A stretch of 64,000 nt of DNA, taken from positions 496,001 to 560,000 of the forward strand of contig VJWM01000011.1 of assembly GCA_010909165.1 (NCBI GenBank), written 5' to 3'. The DNA is from Anthoceros angustus (Eukaryota; Streptophyta; Anthocerotopsida; Anthocerotales; Anthocerotaceae). A program made the position numbers and the translations under genes. A model generated the notes under the pieces. That model saw only the letters and a program-made list of their open reading frames with translations. It ran no database searches and was not told the origin of the DNA. Below are positions 24,701 to 35,040 of this stretch, piece after piece (positions within the stretch are counted from its first letter, which is position 1; each line of letters begins with the position of its first letter).

Positions 24701-25080
24701 CAGTCCAGCAGATGGTGGAGTTGTCGAAGGGGGAATCCCTGAGCCATGTGGTTGCAGCTTACGCCCGCCCAACGAGGATCGTCCGTGGGAAGGCCGTAGA
24801 TCCTTCCTGGCAAATCGACGAGGCCTTGTTTGAATCAGAAGCAGAGAGGAGTCTATGGAATGCGTATCAGCAGACCTCGCGTGCTGTCCAGGCTGGGATG
24901 CCCGTGGACGTGTTTGTTCAGGCGTCGGAGGCTCTGATTGACCCTCTGGAAGCCTTCTTCTCGGAAGTGTTTGTTATGGCAGAAGACGAGAGATTACGTA
25001 ACAACAGGCTTGCTCTTCTCTCCAAGATTGCGCATCTCCCTCGAGGTGTTGCAGACCTGTCTTTGCTACCGGGGTTCTAG
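21793..25080 (+). CDS. EDD1: organellar glycyl-tRNA synthetase, fused alpha-beta (bacterial type)
   Basis: The enzyme charges tRNA-Gly in plastids and mitochondria. It is one uninterrupted frame of 1095 residues, close to the usual plant length. Residues 1 to ~95 are rich in A, S and R and fit a dual-targeting transit peptide. Residues ~98-395 are the alpha (catalytic) subunit, with [29 protein letters not shown] and EITYGLERI. Residues ~405-1095 are the beta subunit, starting [13 protein letters not shown] chose the ATG at 21793 because no other in-frame Met precedes the alpha domain. The absence of introns contrasts with neighbouring genes and suggests either intron loss or a retrocopy; I saw no poly(A) tract or flanking repeat after the stop. 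Confidence 0.95.
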   Translation: MAPHGTLLACPRAANWFVLSCLFGKAAPNGGKSFHSLRRASLSQQLSPWSWAAAAAATGAARQKVECGRGRCAVTAVQTQEAATPTSIATSPAPAAPTFQQAIQRLQDYWASVGCAVMQSSNTEVGAGTMNPATFLRVLGPEPWNVAYVEPSIRPDDSRYGENPNRVQRHTQFQVILKPDPGNSQELYLGSLGALGIDIKAHDVRFVEDNWESPVLGAWGLGWEVWMDGMEITQFTYFQQAGSMPLLPVSVEITYGLERILMSVQGVDHFKKIQYAPGITYGELFLENEKEMSAYNLDFADVERVQQRFELYDAEARALVGRGLAIPAYDHLLKTSHAFNVLDARGAVGVTERARFFGRMRTLARQCAQLWVKNREALEFPLGRWEEPATVQHPPGSLEAATNQAGVPRAFVLEVGSEELPPQDVIGAVSQLEKAFPLGLARWRLDHGSVQVQGTPRRLVVVVENLAARQSNLEREVRGPPAAKAFDKDGKPTKAAEGFCKKNGVQPEDLYVREDGKTEYVYAVVKELGRHAVEVLAEELPGLLAEVSFPKTMRWNSQAVYSRPLRWLLALYGEAVVPFAYAGILSGRSSRVLRNSPSPVLQVERAEDFLTSIKLSGITLNMQERRERIWADSKSLAASIHGSIPEEVYGGLLDEVANLVESPTPLLGRFGESFLKLPPDVLVTVMRKHQRYFPVVGGGNGELLPYFIAVANGNIDEAVVRKGNEAVLRARYEDARFFYESDLTKSLAEFRPLLKGITFQEKLGSMLDKSDRVEKIVPLLGRALKLNEEDVATAQEASAVAMADLATSMVTEFTSLAGIMGRHYSLKQGSAHAVADAIFESVLPRYAGDSLPKSAAGMLLAIAQRLDSLVGLFAVNCQQTATGDPFGLRRSAYGLVQALVQSGRDVDLRHALGIAAKVQPVPVPDSTLDEVFQFVSRRLEQLLVDGGANVELVRSILAERGNFPTLASISVQQMVELSKGESLSHVVAAYARPTRIVRGKAVDPSWQIDEALFESEAERSLWNAYQQTSRAVQAGMPVDVFVQASEALIDPLEAFFSEVFVMAEDERLRNNRLALLSKIAHLPRGVADLSLLPGF

Positions 25081-26553
25081 TCAATGCCCATGTTGGCTAT
25101 GTACGAGTAGTATAACCGATTCCATTTGTACAAAATTGTCGGCAGAAGAAAGTTGGCGGCACCCTCCGATGAAAGCTTGTGCTGCTGTGCTGATTGCTGG
25201 ACATCATCCTGTCCAGCAGAGGAAGGAAGGCCTTTCCCCTTTCATCCTGCCCAGTAGAGGAAGGAAGGCCATCACAGAGGCCTTACGCAGACCTTTGTAC
25301 AGGCACATCGCCCTGACTACGAGCAACCTTGAATTGCCTTTCCCATGAACAAACTATACCTCGATATGCCTGCCCACATAATGAGCATAAACTTGCTTTT
25401 TGAAGAGGCATATCGGTTTCTACAATCGGGGGAGGAGGGATACGAGCTTCTCAGATCAGGTCATGCAGATGCTACTGAGTCATGCTTCAGTTTGCTTGAG
25501 TAAGAAAAGCACATAGACCTCTTGAAATGAAAGAGGCACGGAAGCAAAACAAGAAAGTCATGATCAGGGAGGGCACATCAACAAGGAAGCTCAAGTAGGA
25601 AGAAACGCTCTGTGAAACAATTCTGGTTTCATTTCTGATTGCGTGGAGCAAGCATCCTTTAGCCAGACGACTCCTCCGGTTGCGTGCAACTCATGGAAAT
25701 GTGAGGCAGACATGCGCAGAAGCACAAAGCCATGGGAAGCTGTTGGGTTGCTACTCAATGACAAGCGACCCAGCCTGCCATGCATGTACAACCGGCATCT
25801 TCATACCGATGGTTCATTGCACCTGCCCGTTTCTGTATGTGGATGCAATTTCATCCGACGCGCGTCGATTTTCCAAGTACAGTGAACCGAGCTGAAGGAA
25901 ACGACGGGGAGTGGACCAAACCCAGAAGAAACCGCACATGGTGCTGGCTCAAACTCGGGTCCGGGGTCCTCATCCCACGTCGCATCGCCTCGCCTCGCCT
26001 CGCCGCGCTCGCTCCCGCTTGCTACGCTTGCCACCTATAATTGCACCACTTGCACACAGCAACAAAAGAATTGACCGATTCTGCCCCTGCTGAAGCGCGA
26101 TTGAATATCCCGCAGATTCACCGCTGAATCTGCCACAGCGCCGGGATCTGGCCCTGAGCGATCGTTCATGGGAGGAATCGGGGAGGCTGGGAGGCACGGA
26201 ATTGCAAGCGCAAGCGCAAACGCAAACGCAATCGCAACCGCAACCACAACCGCCGGGCCCCGCCCGATTCTGCTTCTGCTTCCTTCGAGTCCCGAGCAGG
26301 CACCGCAATCGGGGGGTGGGCGGATTGCGGATGCGTGCGCCGGGCGGGTCGGAGGATGTTGTGTGCTGATTACCAGCGTGGAGCCTTGGTGTGTGCGGGG
26401 GGCGGGGCTGTGCTTCTGGTGGGCACCTTCCAGCGCGTGAAATTGCAGGAGAATCAGGGGAGTCCTGCGCATCGATCGGTCTGTGTCAGATTGAGGAGCT
26501 CGCAGAATTGGGTTTGCAAGAGTTCCATTTTCATCTCTGACTTGGTTTATCCG
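25081..26553. other. intergenic, with hydrolase 5' leader
   Basis: No gene is supported. Local features are a 15-base repeat AGAGGAAGGAAGGCC (near 25217 and 25255) and a hexanucleotide-like tract of CGCAA units at 26206-26252, probably in the leader of the next gene. Confidence 0.5.
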
Positions 26554-28971
26554 ATGCCGACCACAGAGCTCATGGCTCATGACCAGGAGTCGTGCACATC
26601 GCATCGCTTCCGGGATACCATGTTTCTGCTCTCTGATACGCTTGTGGCGATGCTGGATTTTGTGCTGGGTCTGGTGTACGGGGTGCTTGATTTCTGGTAC
26701 TCTGGGTGGTGCGATTCCTCTGGGATGCCGCTTTGTTCCAGTCCTGCGGCTCTGACGTCCGCAATTTGTGATAATTCCGGGCGCAACGCCGGGGCTGCCG
26801 TTGTGGATATTAGTCCTGCGGTGAAGCAGGATTTGGCGAAGTTGTTCTACAGGCCTCGGAGGGCTTCCTTGGTGGATAGGAAGGGGGAGCTCAAAGTTTG
26901 GCGGAGCATAGGAGTGCATGTTGCAGGCTCTCCCTTGGGAGATTCGTTGGATGAGGCTGCTCATGGCGTTGGAGATGAGCAAACAGCTGAATGTGTCCAG
27001 GAAGCTTCAGAGGCAGGTCCTATTGCCAGACAAGCATGGAAGTCTGGCACGAGGGCTTTGAGGACTTCCTCGTCCTCTGCTTCTTCTTGCTGCAGGAGTA
27101 GGAAATCCTGGAGCACCGCATTGACTTCCTGTACCTGCTGGGGATGGCATTTGGAACAAGTTCTGACCAGCCCAGGCTCTGGGAGGTTGAGGGGAGGAGA
27201 AAATCCTTGTGGAGATGGGGAGCGTGTCAGTGCTGAGTCTGACTCTGAAACCGAGCGGGCTGAGGCTCCGAGTTTAAAGCAAATGCTCAGGCAGGTTGTG
27301 CTGGATGAGCATAGGAAGTCAGGCTGGTCTGAGTGCCAATGTGAGGAGTGCATGTCGGTGCTTATGCCCATGGAACTGGCTGTGGAAAGGCTTTACGTTA
27401 GGACTTGTGAGGCAGAAGCAGCATGTAGGCCTGAGCCTGGTTCTGCGGAGGACTCTGATGATGATGGGTTTGACATGGGTTTCTCCAATCAAGGAAGCTC
27501 CGAGTCTGACTCGGACTCGACGTCAGGATCTGACACTTTCAGGCCCACAGCCATGATTGCCGCTGATGGTGTGATGAGAGACGTTGCGGACGAGTTCAGG
27601 ATCATGTCTGTAAGCTCCAGTCTGAAGTTGGTAGCCTCGATCCAGCCGAAGCCCACAAGTGCTGTCATATTCCTGCATGGGATTTACAGCTCCTCTACCT
27701 TCTGGTTTGAGACTCTGATTCCCCACCTGTCAGCCGAAATCACATCACGACATCAGGTATATATGCCAGACTTCAGACTGAGTTAGCTTCTTGCCATGTT
27801 GGGCTATGCAAAACATGAATCAGTCATGTGTGCGTTTCACTCACCAGCTGGTGCTGGGCTGGCCTGGGCTCGCAACAGATCCTTGTGCCCGACTTGCTTG
27901 GTTGTGGACGCAGCCCTCGGCCAGTGGACTGCCTGTACACTCTGGAGGAGCAGGTGGATTCCATCCACAAATCGGTGTTGGAGAGGCATGACTTGGAGTC
28001 TTTCCACATTGTATCCCATTCCATGGGCACAGTGGTAGCCCTAGCTTTGGCTGCCCGATTCCCAGACAGAGTTCGCTCTGTAACCATGATTGCGCCCCTG
28101 TATGGAGGCAGAGGGGACTGGGGCTCTGTCCAAGACAATCCGCTTCCACCTTGTGACGCTATCATGGGCTTGACGAAGCCCTGGACGGTCAGTGCACCGC
28201 CTCCAGTCTTCAAATTCCCATCTCCTTCTTAACTTCAATGTGGTCACCATAACTGTAGTTGTACAAGACGTCTCACATCTGGCTGCCTGGCTTACATGTG
28301 TTCTACACAGCTAAAGGGAATCAAAGCCATAGCAGGGAAGGACTACTACAACGTGAGCAGACTTATTGCACACATTCTCTTTACCAGACACAAATTCTGG
28401 GTGCCAATAATGCATCGCTACTTGAAGAGGTACGCTACTACTGCTAATTTGGGTGAAGTCGTTTGTTGGGACCGATGGGTGGACCTGGAGGGAGCTGATG
28501 AGTTTGCGTATCTGCCGTAACGTCATTGTTGCATGTCGCAGGTATCCAGTCTCCTTCATCGAAGGGTACTTCAGAAATTCCCACCACGCCACATGGCACA
28601 TGAGCCACAACACCTTGCTGTCCGGCGCCCACACCATGGCTCGCTCTCTCACTGAGCTGAGGCAGAGAGGCAAGCAAGTGTTGGTCATCCACGGTAATGT
28701 TGATACCACCTGTTTCCACGCCCAGAGTCTAGAAATGAGCCGACACTTTGACAATGTAAGGCTTGTGACGTGCCCTGGTAAAGGTCATGTCGATGTCATC
28801 TTCGGAAGTGAGCAGCAAATTTTGCAAGATATCGAGAGCGAGATCTTGATGGGCGATTCCCGATGGCCATCTCCAAGCCCGCCGACGCGGCCCGGCAGAA
28901 CACCAATCCGTTCCAAAGTTGCTTCGAAACATGCACCAAACGCGCGAAATGATTCACACACTTTCAACTAA
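26554..28971 (+). CDS. BODYGUARD-like alpha/beta hydrolase
   Basis: Exons 26554-27756, 27879-28187, 28311-28429 and 28542-28971 join in frame to about 686 residues. In flowering plants this family shapes cuticle and cutin deposition. Exon 1 encodes a hydrophobic N-terminal segment (LVAMLDFVLGLVYGVLDF), a Cys motif WSECQCEEC matching the family's W-S-D-C-x-C-x-x-C, then an acidic, serine-rich stretch. The hydrolase fold starts with FLHGIYSSSTFW (oxyanion region) and continues with DLLGCGRSPRP, the nucleophile elbow SHSMGT, an Asp in HGNVDTTC and a catalytic His in GKGHVDV. Exon 1 is longer than I expect for angiosperm members (about 470 residues in total). An upstream in-frame ATG (26335) exists, but 26554 gives the family-like N-terminus. 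Whether it acts as a lysophospholipase or cutin enzyme is unproven. Confidence 0.9.
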
Positions 28972-30255
28972 GTCATGTATAATTCAATTGTTCGTTGCTT
29001 AAATGCCTTTTGTGGCCTAATATGTGAGATCTACCCTCTCTTGATGGATGAGCATGCACATGGTGAATGATGGTGGTGTTCTATGTGCCCTTGCAAGACT
29101 GGAAGCGTCTTATAACCTCATGCAATGAATTATAAGTAGTTTCACAATCATGCATTTTAATTAAAAAAAAAGGTTTCCTATTAGGTAAACTGGATGGGAG
29201 ATGTTGTGAGACTAGATTAAGATAAATAAATAAAAATATAAAATAATCTAATATTTTAATTTAATAGATTCATCTTCTTTATAGTTTTTTCTATGTAAAA
29301 CAAATAGCAACTAGTTAGGGTATGGATGGGTTCTTCCCATCATTTTTTCCCTCGATAAATTATTATTTATTAAAAATACAAGGGTATTGTTCAACTATGG
29401 AATACTGATATGGTCACTCGGCATCCACATTTTTTTAGGGTTGTAGACAGAAAAAAATAGTCCCGCCGCATACGGCAAAACTATTTCGGTATGTCACGCA
29501 TGACCACATCGGTAGGGGCTGCGGCCCCCCAGTATGCCGATGTCGTCAACCTACCCCATGATGCACACAAAGGTTTCATGATACACAGAAACTTTTCTTC
29601 TCTCGAATTTAGGGTTGCATTTAGGGTCATTTGCGTTGTCGTGCCATTAATGCATCCGGGCGCCGAGTGATGTGTTCGTTGGCCACAGATTTGCAATTGC
29701 GTTTGCGGTGCACTCATCGTCTATGTTTGCGGCGCGGCTAAGTGCGTTTGCCCTTACGAGCAAGGTCATGTTTGGCACTACGCATCAGGTGACAATGTTT
29801 CCTAGGCTCTTTGGAGGTGCGATTTCATATAGCACCGAAACAAGCTTGTACCGGAAGGACCAACACAAGAAGGGCTTCCATGAAAGCAGTCCATGATACA
29901 AACACCCAAAAGCTGCAGTGCACAAGTGTAAAGTTCAAAGGGCCTACTGGACCACATAACGCAGTGGTGATCCGTCCACGCGCCTTCCTCAGGTCCACCG
30001 CAGTACTTGGCGGCCTCCCTTGCTCCACCGCACAATGTCGTCGGCCAGTGCAAAGGGCATATCGGGAGAAAGTCCATGCCCTTCAAGCCCTTCGCATAGG
30101 CATTGTCCCTCGCGACATGCGACACCTGCAGCCCACAATGCATTAACACCACGCTTGAGTTTCCAGCAGCTGCAATGCTCAAGGGATGGAACATTACATG
30201 GTGGAAAACAGCTGCAACCTACACACAGAAAGACATGTGGGCTGCAGCCTAGGAC
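28972..30255. other. AT-rich gene-poor stretch
   Basis: I recognise no gene. It begins with strongly AT-rich DNA (29140-29480). The part after 29480 has mixed composition and may be decayed sequence downstream of the integrase-like pseudogene. Confidence 0.4.
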
Positions 30256-31490
30256 TCACCCCGACAACAGCTTAATCACGCCTAGCAGTGGCATCTCTGG
30301 GGCCACGTTCTGTGCATATTGAGGACCACCCACATCGAACTCCTCCCCATCGTCCTCCGTAGTCCCATATGCGGATGGCTGCACCCACCCTTGGAGCCAA
30401 GCCTCTTCCTGCAATGCTATTGCAAGCACATGGCCAGGGATGTCCCGATCCGCGGCCCTTATCTTGCGCACCCTGTGCCTGTTCCACACTTGCCTCCAAC
30501 GTTTGAGCTCCGCCCTCATGGTGGGCATGAAGGTGACATGTAGGGAATGGATGTGCCAGGGGTTGGTGATGTCCAATTCGCTACTCATCACCAAATCCAT
30601 CTTGTACCCCTTGTACAGGAACGCCCACTTCTCCCCCAATGACCGGTCCGCCAAAAATGCTCAATCCTCTGCAAAAAAGGCCGCAGATACTACTGCACCA
30701 TACCTCCTCGCTAACAAAGGCATCGCAAGCAACCTCAGTCTGACCTGGTTGTGCATGGAGGGGCCGCGGATGAAGTTGCTGCCATGTGCCCTTGGCCTCG
30801 CACGATTCATGTCCGCCTCTATCAGGTTGTGCTCTGCTGCATAGTCCGACCGAATCCGCTGGGGATGGCCAAACCTCCTCACTACATCCACATAGGCGTT
30901 GAAAATGGTTGTCCCCCGCTTGTTATCTTCCAGCACTAACCATGGGACGTAGTGGGTGGCCCCATCTATTGCCCCATGGACTCTGAAGTAGAATTGGTAT
31001 AGCTTGTCATAGGCTGCACACAATCCAACCACATCCATTTTGGTGACAACTGGAGCAATCGCTCCCATTCTAATCTTGCACACATCACACACCACGGCAA
31101 ACTGCTGCAACCACTCACAATCCATGTGCGACATGAACATGGGCGTCGTGTTGGTGTACTGCACGCGGCGGATGCGGACCATCAATCGGCTGCATCAACC
31201 GTAGCGCCTCCGTCACTTGTCTCCTTGGGATGTCGATGACCATCTACTTACAGCTCCGCCTGCACAAAGCGTATTCCTGTGTTGATGCCGTGCCGTGCGA
31301 TGGGCGTATGCGGTGCGATGAGCGTGCACACCTCCACCACGGATAGACTCCCATACACACCGCGCCATTCTGGGTGCCGTGCAGGAGCCTCGTCACCGTC
31401 CTCAAGCTGCAGCCAAGCTCCGCCGACAACTCTTTCAGTGGCTGCCCTGATTGCAAGTGCCGCACCGCCAACCCGTACACCAATCATCTT
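30256..31490 (-). pseudogene. decayed integrase-core (Rve-type DDE) domain gene
   Basis: On the minus strand an N-terminal helix-turn-helix-like piece (LKELSAELGCSLRTVTRLL, about 31440-31370) is followed by a core domain (31185-30661) with MSHMDC, FRVHGAIDGATHYVPWL, RSDYAAEHN and FIRGPSMHNQ. A C-terminal part (30654-30256) contains NPWHIHSLHVTFMP. This order matches the stand-alone integrase core proteins related to transposases that I know mainly from animals, fungi and some algae. The conserved glutamate expected after HNQ (usually HNQRIERLW) is not readable, and the three parts lie in different frames, so it is probably dead. It could be a domesticated or mobile-element gene; no terminal repeats were found. 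Confidence 0.65.
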
Positions 31491-32640
31491 ACGTACATCG
31501 ATGAGGAATTGAGAAAATGGTTGAAAATTTTGAGAAGGTTTTGAAATCTCAAAATGTGATACAATGCTTGGGGTTTGAGTTTGGTCTTAATTATAACATA
31601 TACAAGGCTTGGTTATAATGTGTGAATTATTTTTACGATGGTGCGGGACTCGAACTATGAGCCCCTTATAATCGAACATATATACTCCTTGTTGATTTGT
31701 GTCTGTAATGTCTTTGTCATAAATGTGTTGATCTAGTTTCCTCCAGTACTTTTGCCAATGATAGTAGCATGTACATCCTCGACTATTCCCACAGCTTGTC
31801 TAGCTTTTCTTTGGATAGACAAAGATAGTCAAACCAAACCAAACCCAACCCAAGCAAATATTAGCCTTCCTCGTAGCAAACATCCTTTCCCGAGCTTCGA
31901 GCTGGCCTTATGAAAAGAAAGGGTACGTAGACGTGGGACAAAGAAACAATGCAAGGGTATACTTATCCTTGAAGTAATCTCTGTAGATTTTCCGAGGGAC
32001 CGGCCTAGAGCTTTCTGGCGCATGCTCTTGTCCTTTGTTAGTAAGAAATGTAATGAGGGCATGAATTCTCTAGAGAAGTTTAATCACGAAGTAAATTCGG
32101 CCGGTGAGACGAGTGACTACTGCAGTATCCAGAATCTGGCCAAGGCTAACTAGATGATTAGCAAACTATATGGAGGCAAAACCACCACCTCCCCATCAAA
32201 ATCTAAACCTTTAATCTATTCACTAATATACGCTGATTCAAATACCCATGATGCCCGAACGTATGGGAACTCGAACATATACGATGAGGCGAGACTCGAA
32301 CTATGAGCCCCTTTCCGAACATATTCACAATTGATTTGTGCACCTTAAAACGTCTTTGTCATTGTTGATCCAATTTCCTTGGGTACTTTTGCCAATGGTA
32401 GCAGCAGGTAACCATGCCAAGCTAAAGCGTGTCGAGCCTTTCTCTGGACAAACAAAGATAATCAACATTCTAAGAAGAAACGTTAACCCCAACCTATTTT
32501 AGTGAAAACTGCTCCCAAAATCACCCATTGTGCCCCAACCCATTCAATACCAATTGCAAGTAGCCTTCCTCGCATCAAACATCCCTTGCTGGCTCTATGC
32601 AAGGAAGGGTAGCGTCGCCTAGAAGAGGCGAGCTCCACTA
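31491..32640. other. gene-free DNA with a diverged internal duplication
   Basis: Two diverged segments (about 31635-31900 and 32275-32600) share the phrase CTCGAACTATGAGCCCC and several later blocks in the same order. On the minus strand this phrase resembles a tRNA T-arm or pol III B box, so an old tRNA-derived SINE is possible. No A box was identified. Confidence 0.45.
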
Positions 32641-32699
32641 TCGTGCAATAGAATTGTGCTCGTGCCATGCTTGCGCCTGACAAATATGGCTTGCCATAC

Positions 32700-33540
32700 A
32701 ACGGCGCCCAGCACCCGACAATGTCTTGCTATACAATGGCGCTCGACGCCAATAATGGCTTGCCATACAATGGCGCCCAGCACCCGACAATGTCTTGCTA
32801 TACAATGGCGCCCGACGCGGACAATGGCTTGCCATACAATGGCGCCCAACGCCCAACAATAATGGCGCTAAATTAACGCCCAACTATGGCGCCCAAATAA
32901 CGCCTAATAATGGCGCCCAACGCCCAACTATGGTGCCCAGCGCCCAACTATGGCGCCCAACGCCCAACAATGGCGCCCAATTAACGCCCAACAATGGCGC
33001 CCAATTAACGCCCAACAATGGCGCCTAATGTCCAACTATGGCGCCCAATTAACGCCTAACAATGGCGCCCAATACCCAACAATGGTACCGAATTAACGCC
33101 CAACAATGGCGCCCAATTAACGTCCAACAATGGCGCCCAATTAACGTCCAACAATGACGCCCTATTAACGCCCAACAATGGCGCCCAATTAACCCCCAAC
33201 AATGGCGCCCAATTAACGCCTAACAATGGCGCCCAATTAACGCGACAATGGCTTGCCATACAATGGCGCCCAACGCCCAACAATAATGGCGCTAAATTAA
33301 CGCCCAACTATGGCGCCCAAATAACGCCTAATAATGGCGCCCAACGCCCAACTATGGTGCCCAGCGCCCAACTATGGCGCCCAACGCCCAACCATGGCGC
33401 CCAATTAACGCCCAACAATGGCACCCAGCACCCAACAATGGCGCCCAATTAACGCCCAACAATGACGCCCAATTAACGCCCAACAATGGCGCCCAATTAA
33501 CGCCCAACAATGGCACCCAATTAACGCCCAACGCCCGACA
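32700..33540. repeat. minisatellite of AATGGCGCCCAATTAACGCCCAAC-like units
   Basis: Units of about 13 and 24 bases built on AATGGCGCCCAA and TTAACGCCCAAC repeat through the stretch. A larger block (about 32828-32945) recurs at 33248-33376, so higher-order duplication has occurred. Open frames on both strands across it are by-products of the repeat. Confidence 0.95.
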
Positions 33541-34236
33541 TTGGCTGACGATACAATGGCTTGCGAAAGGTGAGCATGTATGAACATGTACCATCGGGGC
33601 AGTGCGCACTTGCTTGTGGGCGTAGAGGGTGCACCTGCTCATAATAAGAACACTTAAGAAAATGCTAAAGAGCGCGACGTACTAGTATTAGAGCGCTAGC
33701 GCCCCCCTCCCGACTTTTTTCCCTCTCCAGGCCGGACTGTGTGTAAGGGCTGGGATTAATAGAATGCGAGCTGCTGAGTGGCACGCCTCCGTACTCTTGA
33801 ATGGACGCGTTCATCATGCCCCACAAAATAATCCCCACCAAATTTAAAATACCCCTCCCCGCCTCACATTTTGAAAAAAAATGCTTTACAACGTAATCTA
33901 CAACAAGGGAGCCACGTCATCAATCGCTGTTGTAAATGGCCTCCAATCATATTTTTTGTGATTAATAACAATAATAAAGAGTTTTAAAAAATAAAGAATA
34001 CATTTTGAGAAAAATTCTTTTCAACGTAATCTACAACAAGGGAGCCAATCATCAATCGCTGTTGTAAATGGCCTCCAATCATATTTTTGTGATTAATAAT
34101 AATAATAATAATAAGTTGAAAAAAATAAAAGACACATTTTGAGAAAATATTTTACAACTTAATCTACAACAAGGAAGCCACGACATCAGTCACGACATCA
34201 ATCGCTGTTGTAAATGGACTCTAATCATAATTTTGA

Positions 34237-34247
34237 TGATGATGATG

Positions 34248-34327
<80 letters not shown>
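34237..34327. repeat. (GAT)n/(AAT)n microsatellite
   Basis: A short GAT run passes into a long uninterrupted AAT run. A second AAT tract is at 34677-34794, on the other side of the MITE. Confidence 0.98.
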
Positions 34328-34328
<1 letters not shown>

Positions 34329-34670
34329 CGTACCCAAGGAGTGATTTGGCGTTAATTAATTAAAATTAGTAAAAGTTGAAAATCCAGAAATTATTATACT
34401 TAAAATGTTGAATAGGTAAACATTTATGAGTTTATGATGCCGAAAATAAGGAAACTAGGGTTTGTGTGGAAAATTAGGGCCTATTTAGGGGAGGTCTATA
34501 CATATCCATTATTTTTTTATATATACCTATGTATTTTAATAAATTTTGAAATTTGATAAAAGTATTTTTGTAAATATTGATATTTTAAAAATATAAATAT
34601 TTATGTTGAACGTTATTTTTTTCAAAAAATAATTATTTCGGCATTATCCTGTTGAACCACCCCTCGTGCG
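34329..34670. mobile_element. MITE-like element, copy 1
   Basis: This ~340-base AT-rich non-coding element is homologous over its whole length to 51123-51467. The ends (CGTACCCAAGGAG and the inverse of CCCCTCGTGCG) are imperfect inverted repeats. It sits between two AAT tracts, so the target site cannot be read cleanly. Confidence 0.75.
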
Positions 34671-34675
34671 TAGTA

Positions 34676-34676
<1 letters not shown>

Positions 34677-34739
<63 letters not shown>

Positions 34740-34740
34740 C

Positions 34741-34794
<54 letters not shown>
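34677..34794. repeat. (AAT)n microsatellite
   Basis: A second long AAT tract, with one AAC interruption near 34736. Confidence 0.98.
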
Positions 34795-35040
34795 GAGTTT
34801 GGAAGAAATAAAGAACAAATTTTGAGAAAAGGCTTTACAAGGTAATCTATAACAAGGGAGCCATGTCATAGCATGCTGTTGGAAATGGCTTCCAACCATA
34901 GTTTTGTGATTAGTGATATTAATAAATATTTTTAGAAAAAATAAAGATCAAATTTTGAAAAACACGCTTTTACAACGTAATCTACAACATGGGAGCCATG
35001 TCATCAATCCGTTGTTGTAAATGAGCACCCAAAAGAGTGC

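Larger units (their letters stand above)
33885..35020. repeat. five ~52-bp units with TTTACAAC/GTTGTAAA ends
   Basis: Related units lie near 33885, 34015, 34150, 34829 and 34969. The best units start TTTACAAC and end with the exact reverse complement GTTGTAAA, with conserved GTAATCTACAACAAGGGAG inside. Three occur at ~130-base spacing with similar AT-rich linkers. They bracket the (AAT)n tracts and the MITE. Confidence 0.8.

Noticed and set aside
26035-26982. 315-codon minus-strand frame with alternating Ala/Phe/Leu stretch
   Set aside because: It is the complement of a CGCAA repeat in the hydrolase leader and its first exon.
31620-31700. Possible tRNA gene on the minus strand (T-arm-like GTTCGAGTCCC)
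   Set aside because: No acceptor stem, D arm or anticodon arm could be matched; at most a tRNA-derived repeat.
32700-33540. Possible CRISPR-like direct repeats
   Set aside because: The units have no unique spacers of constant length, and the genome is eukaryotic; it is an ordinary minisatellite.
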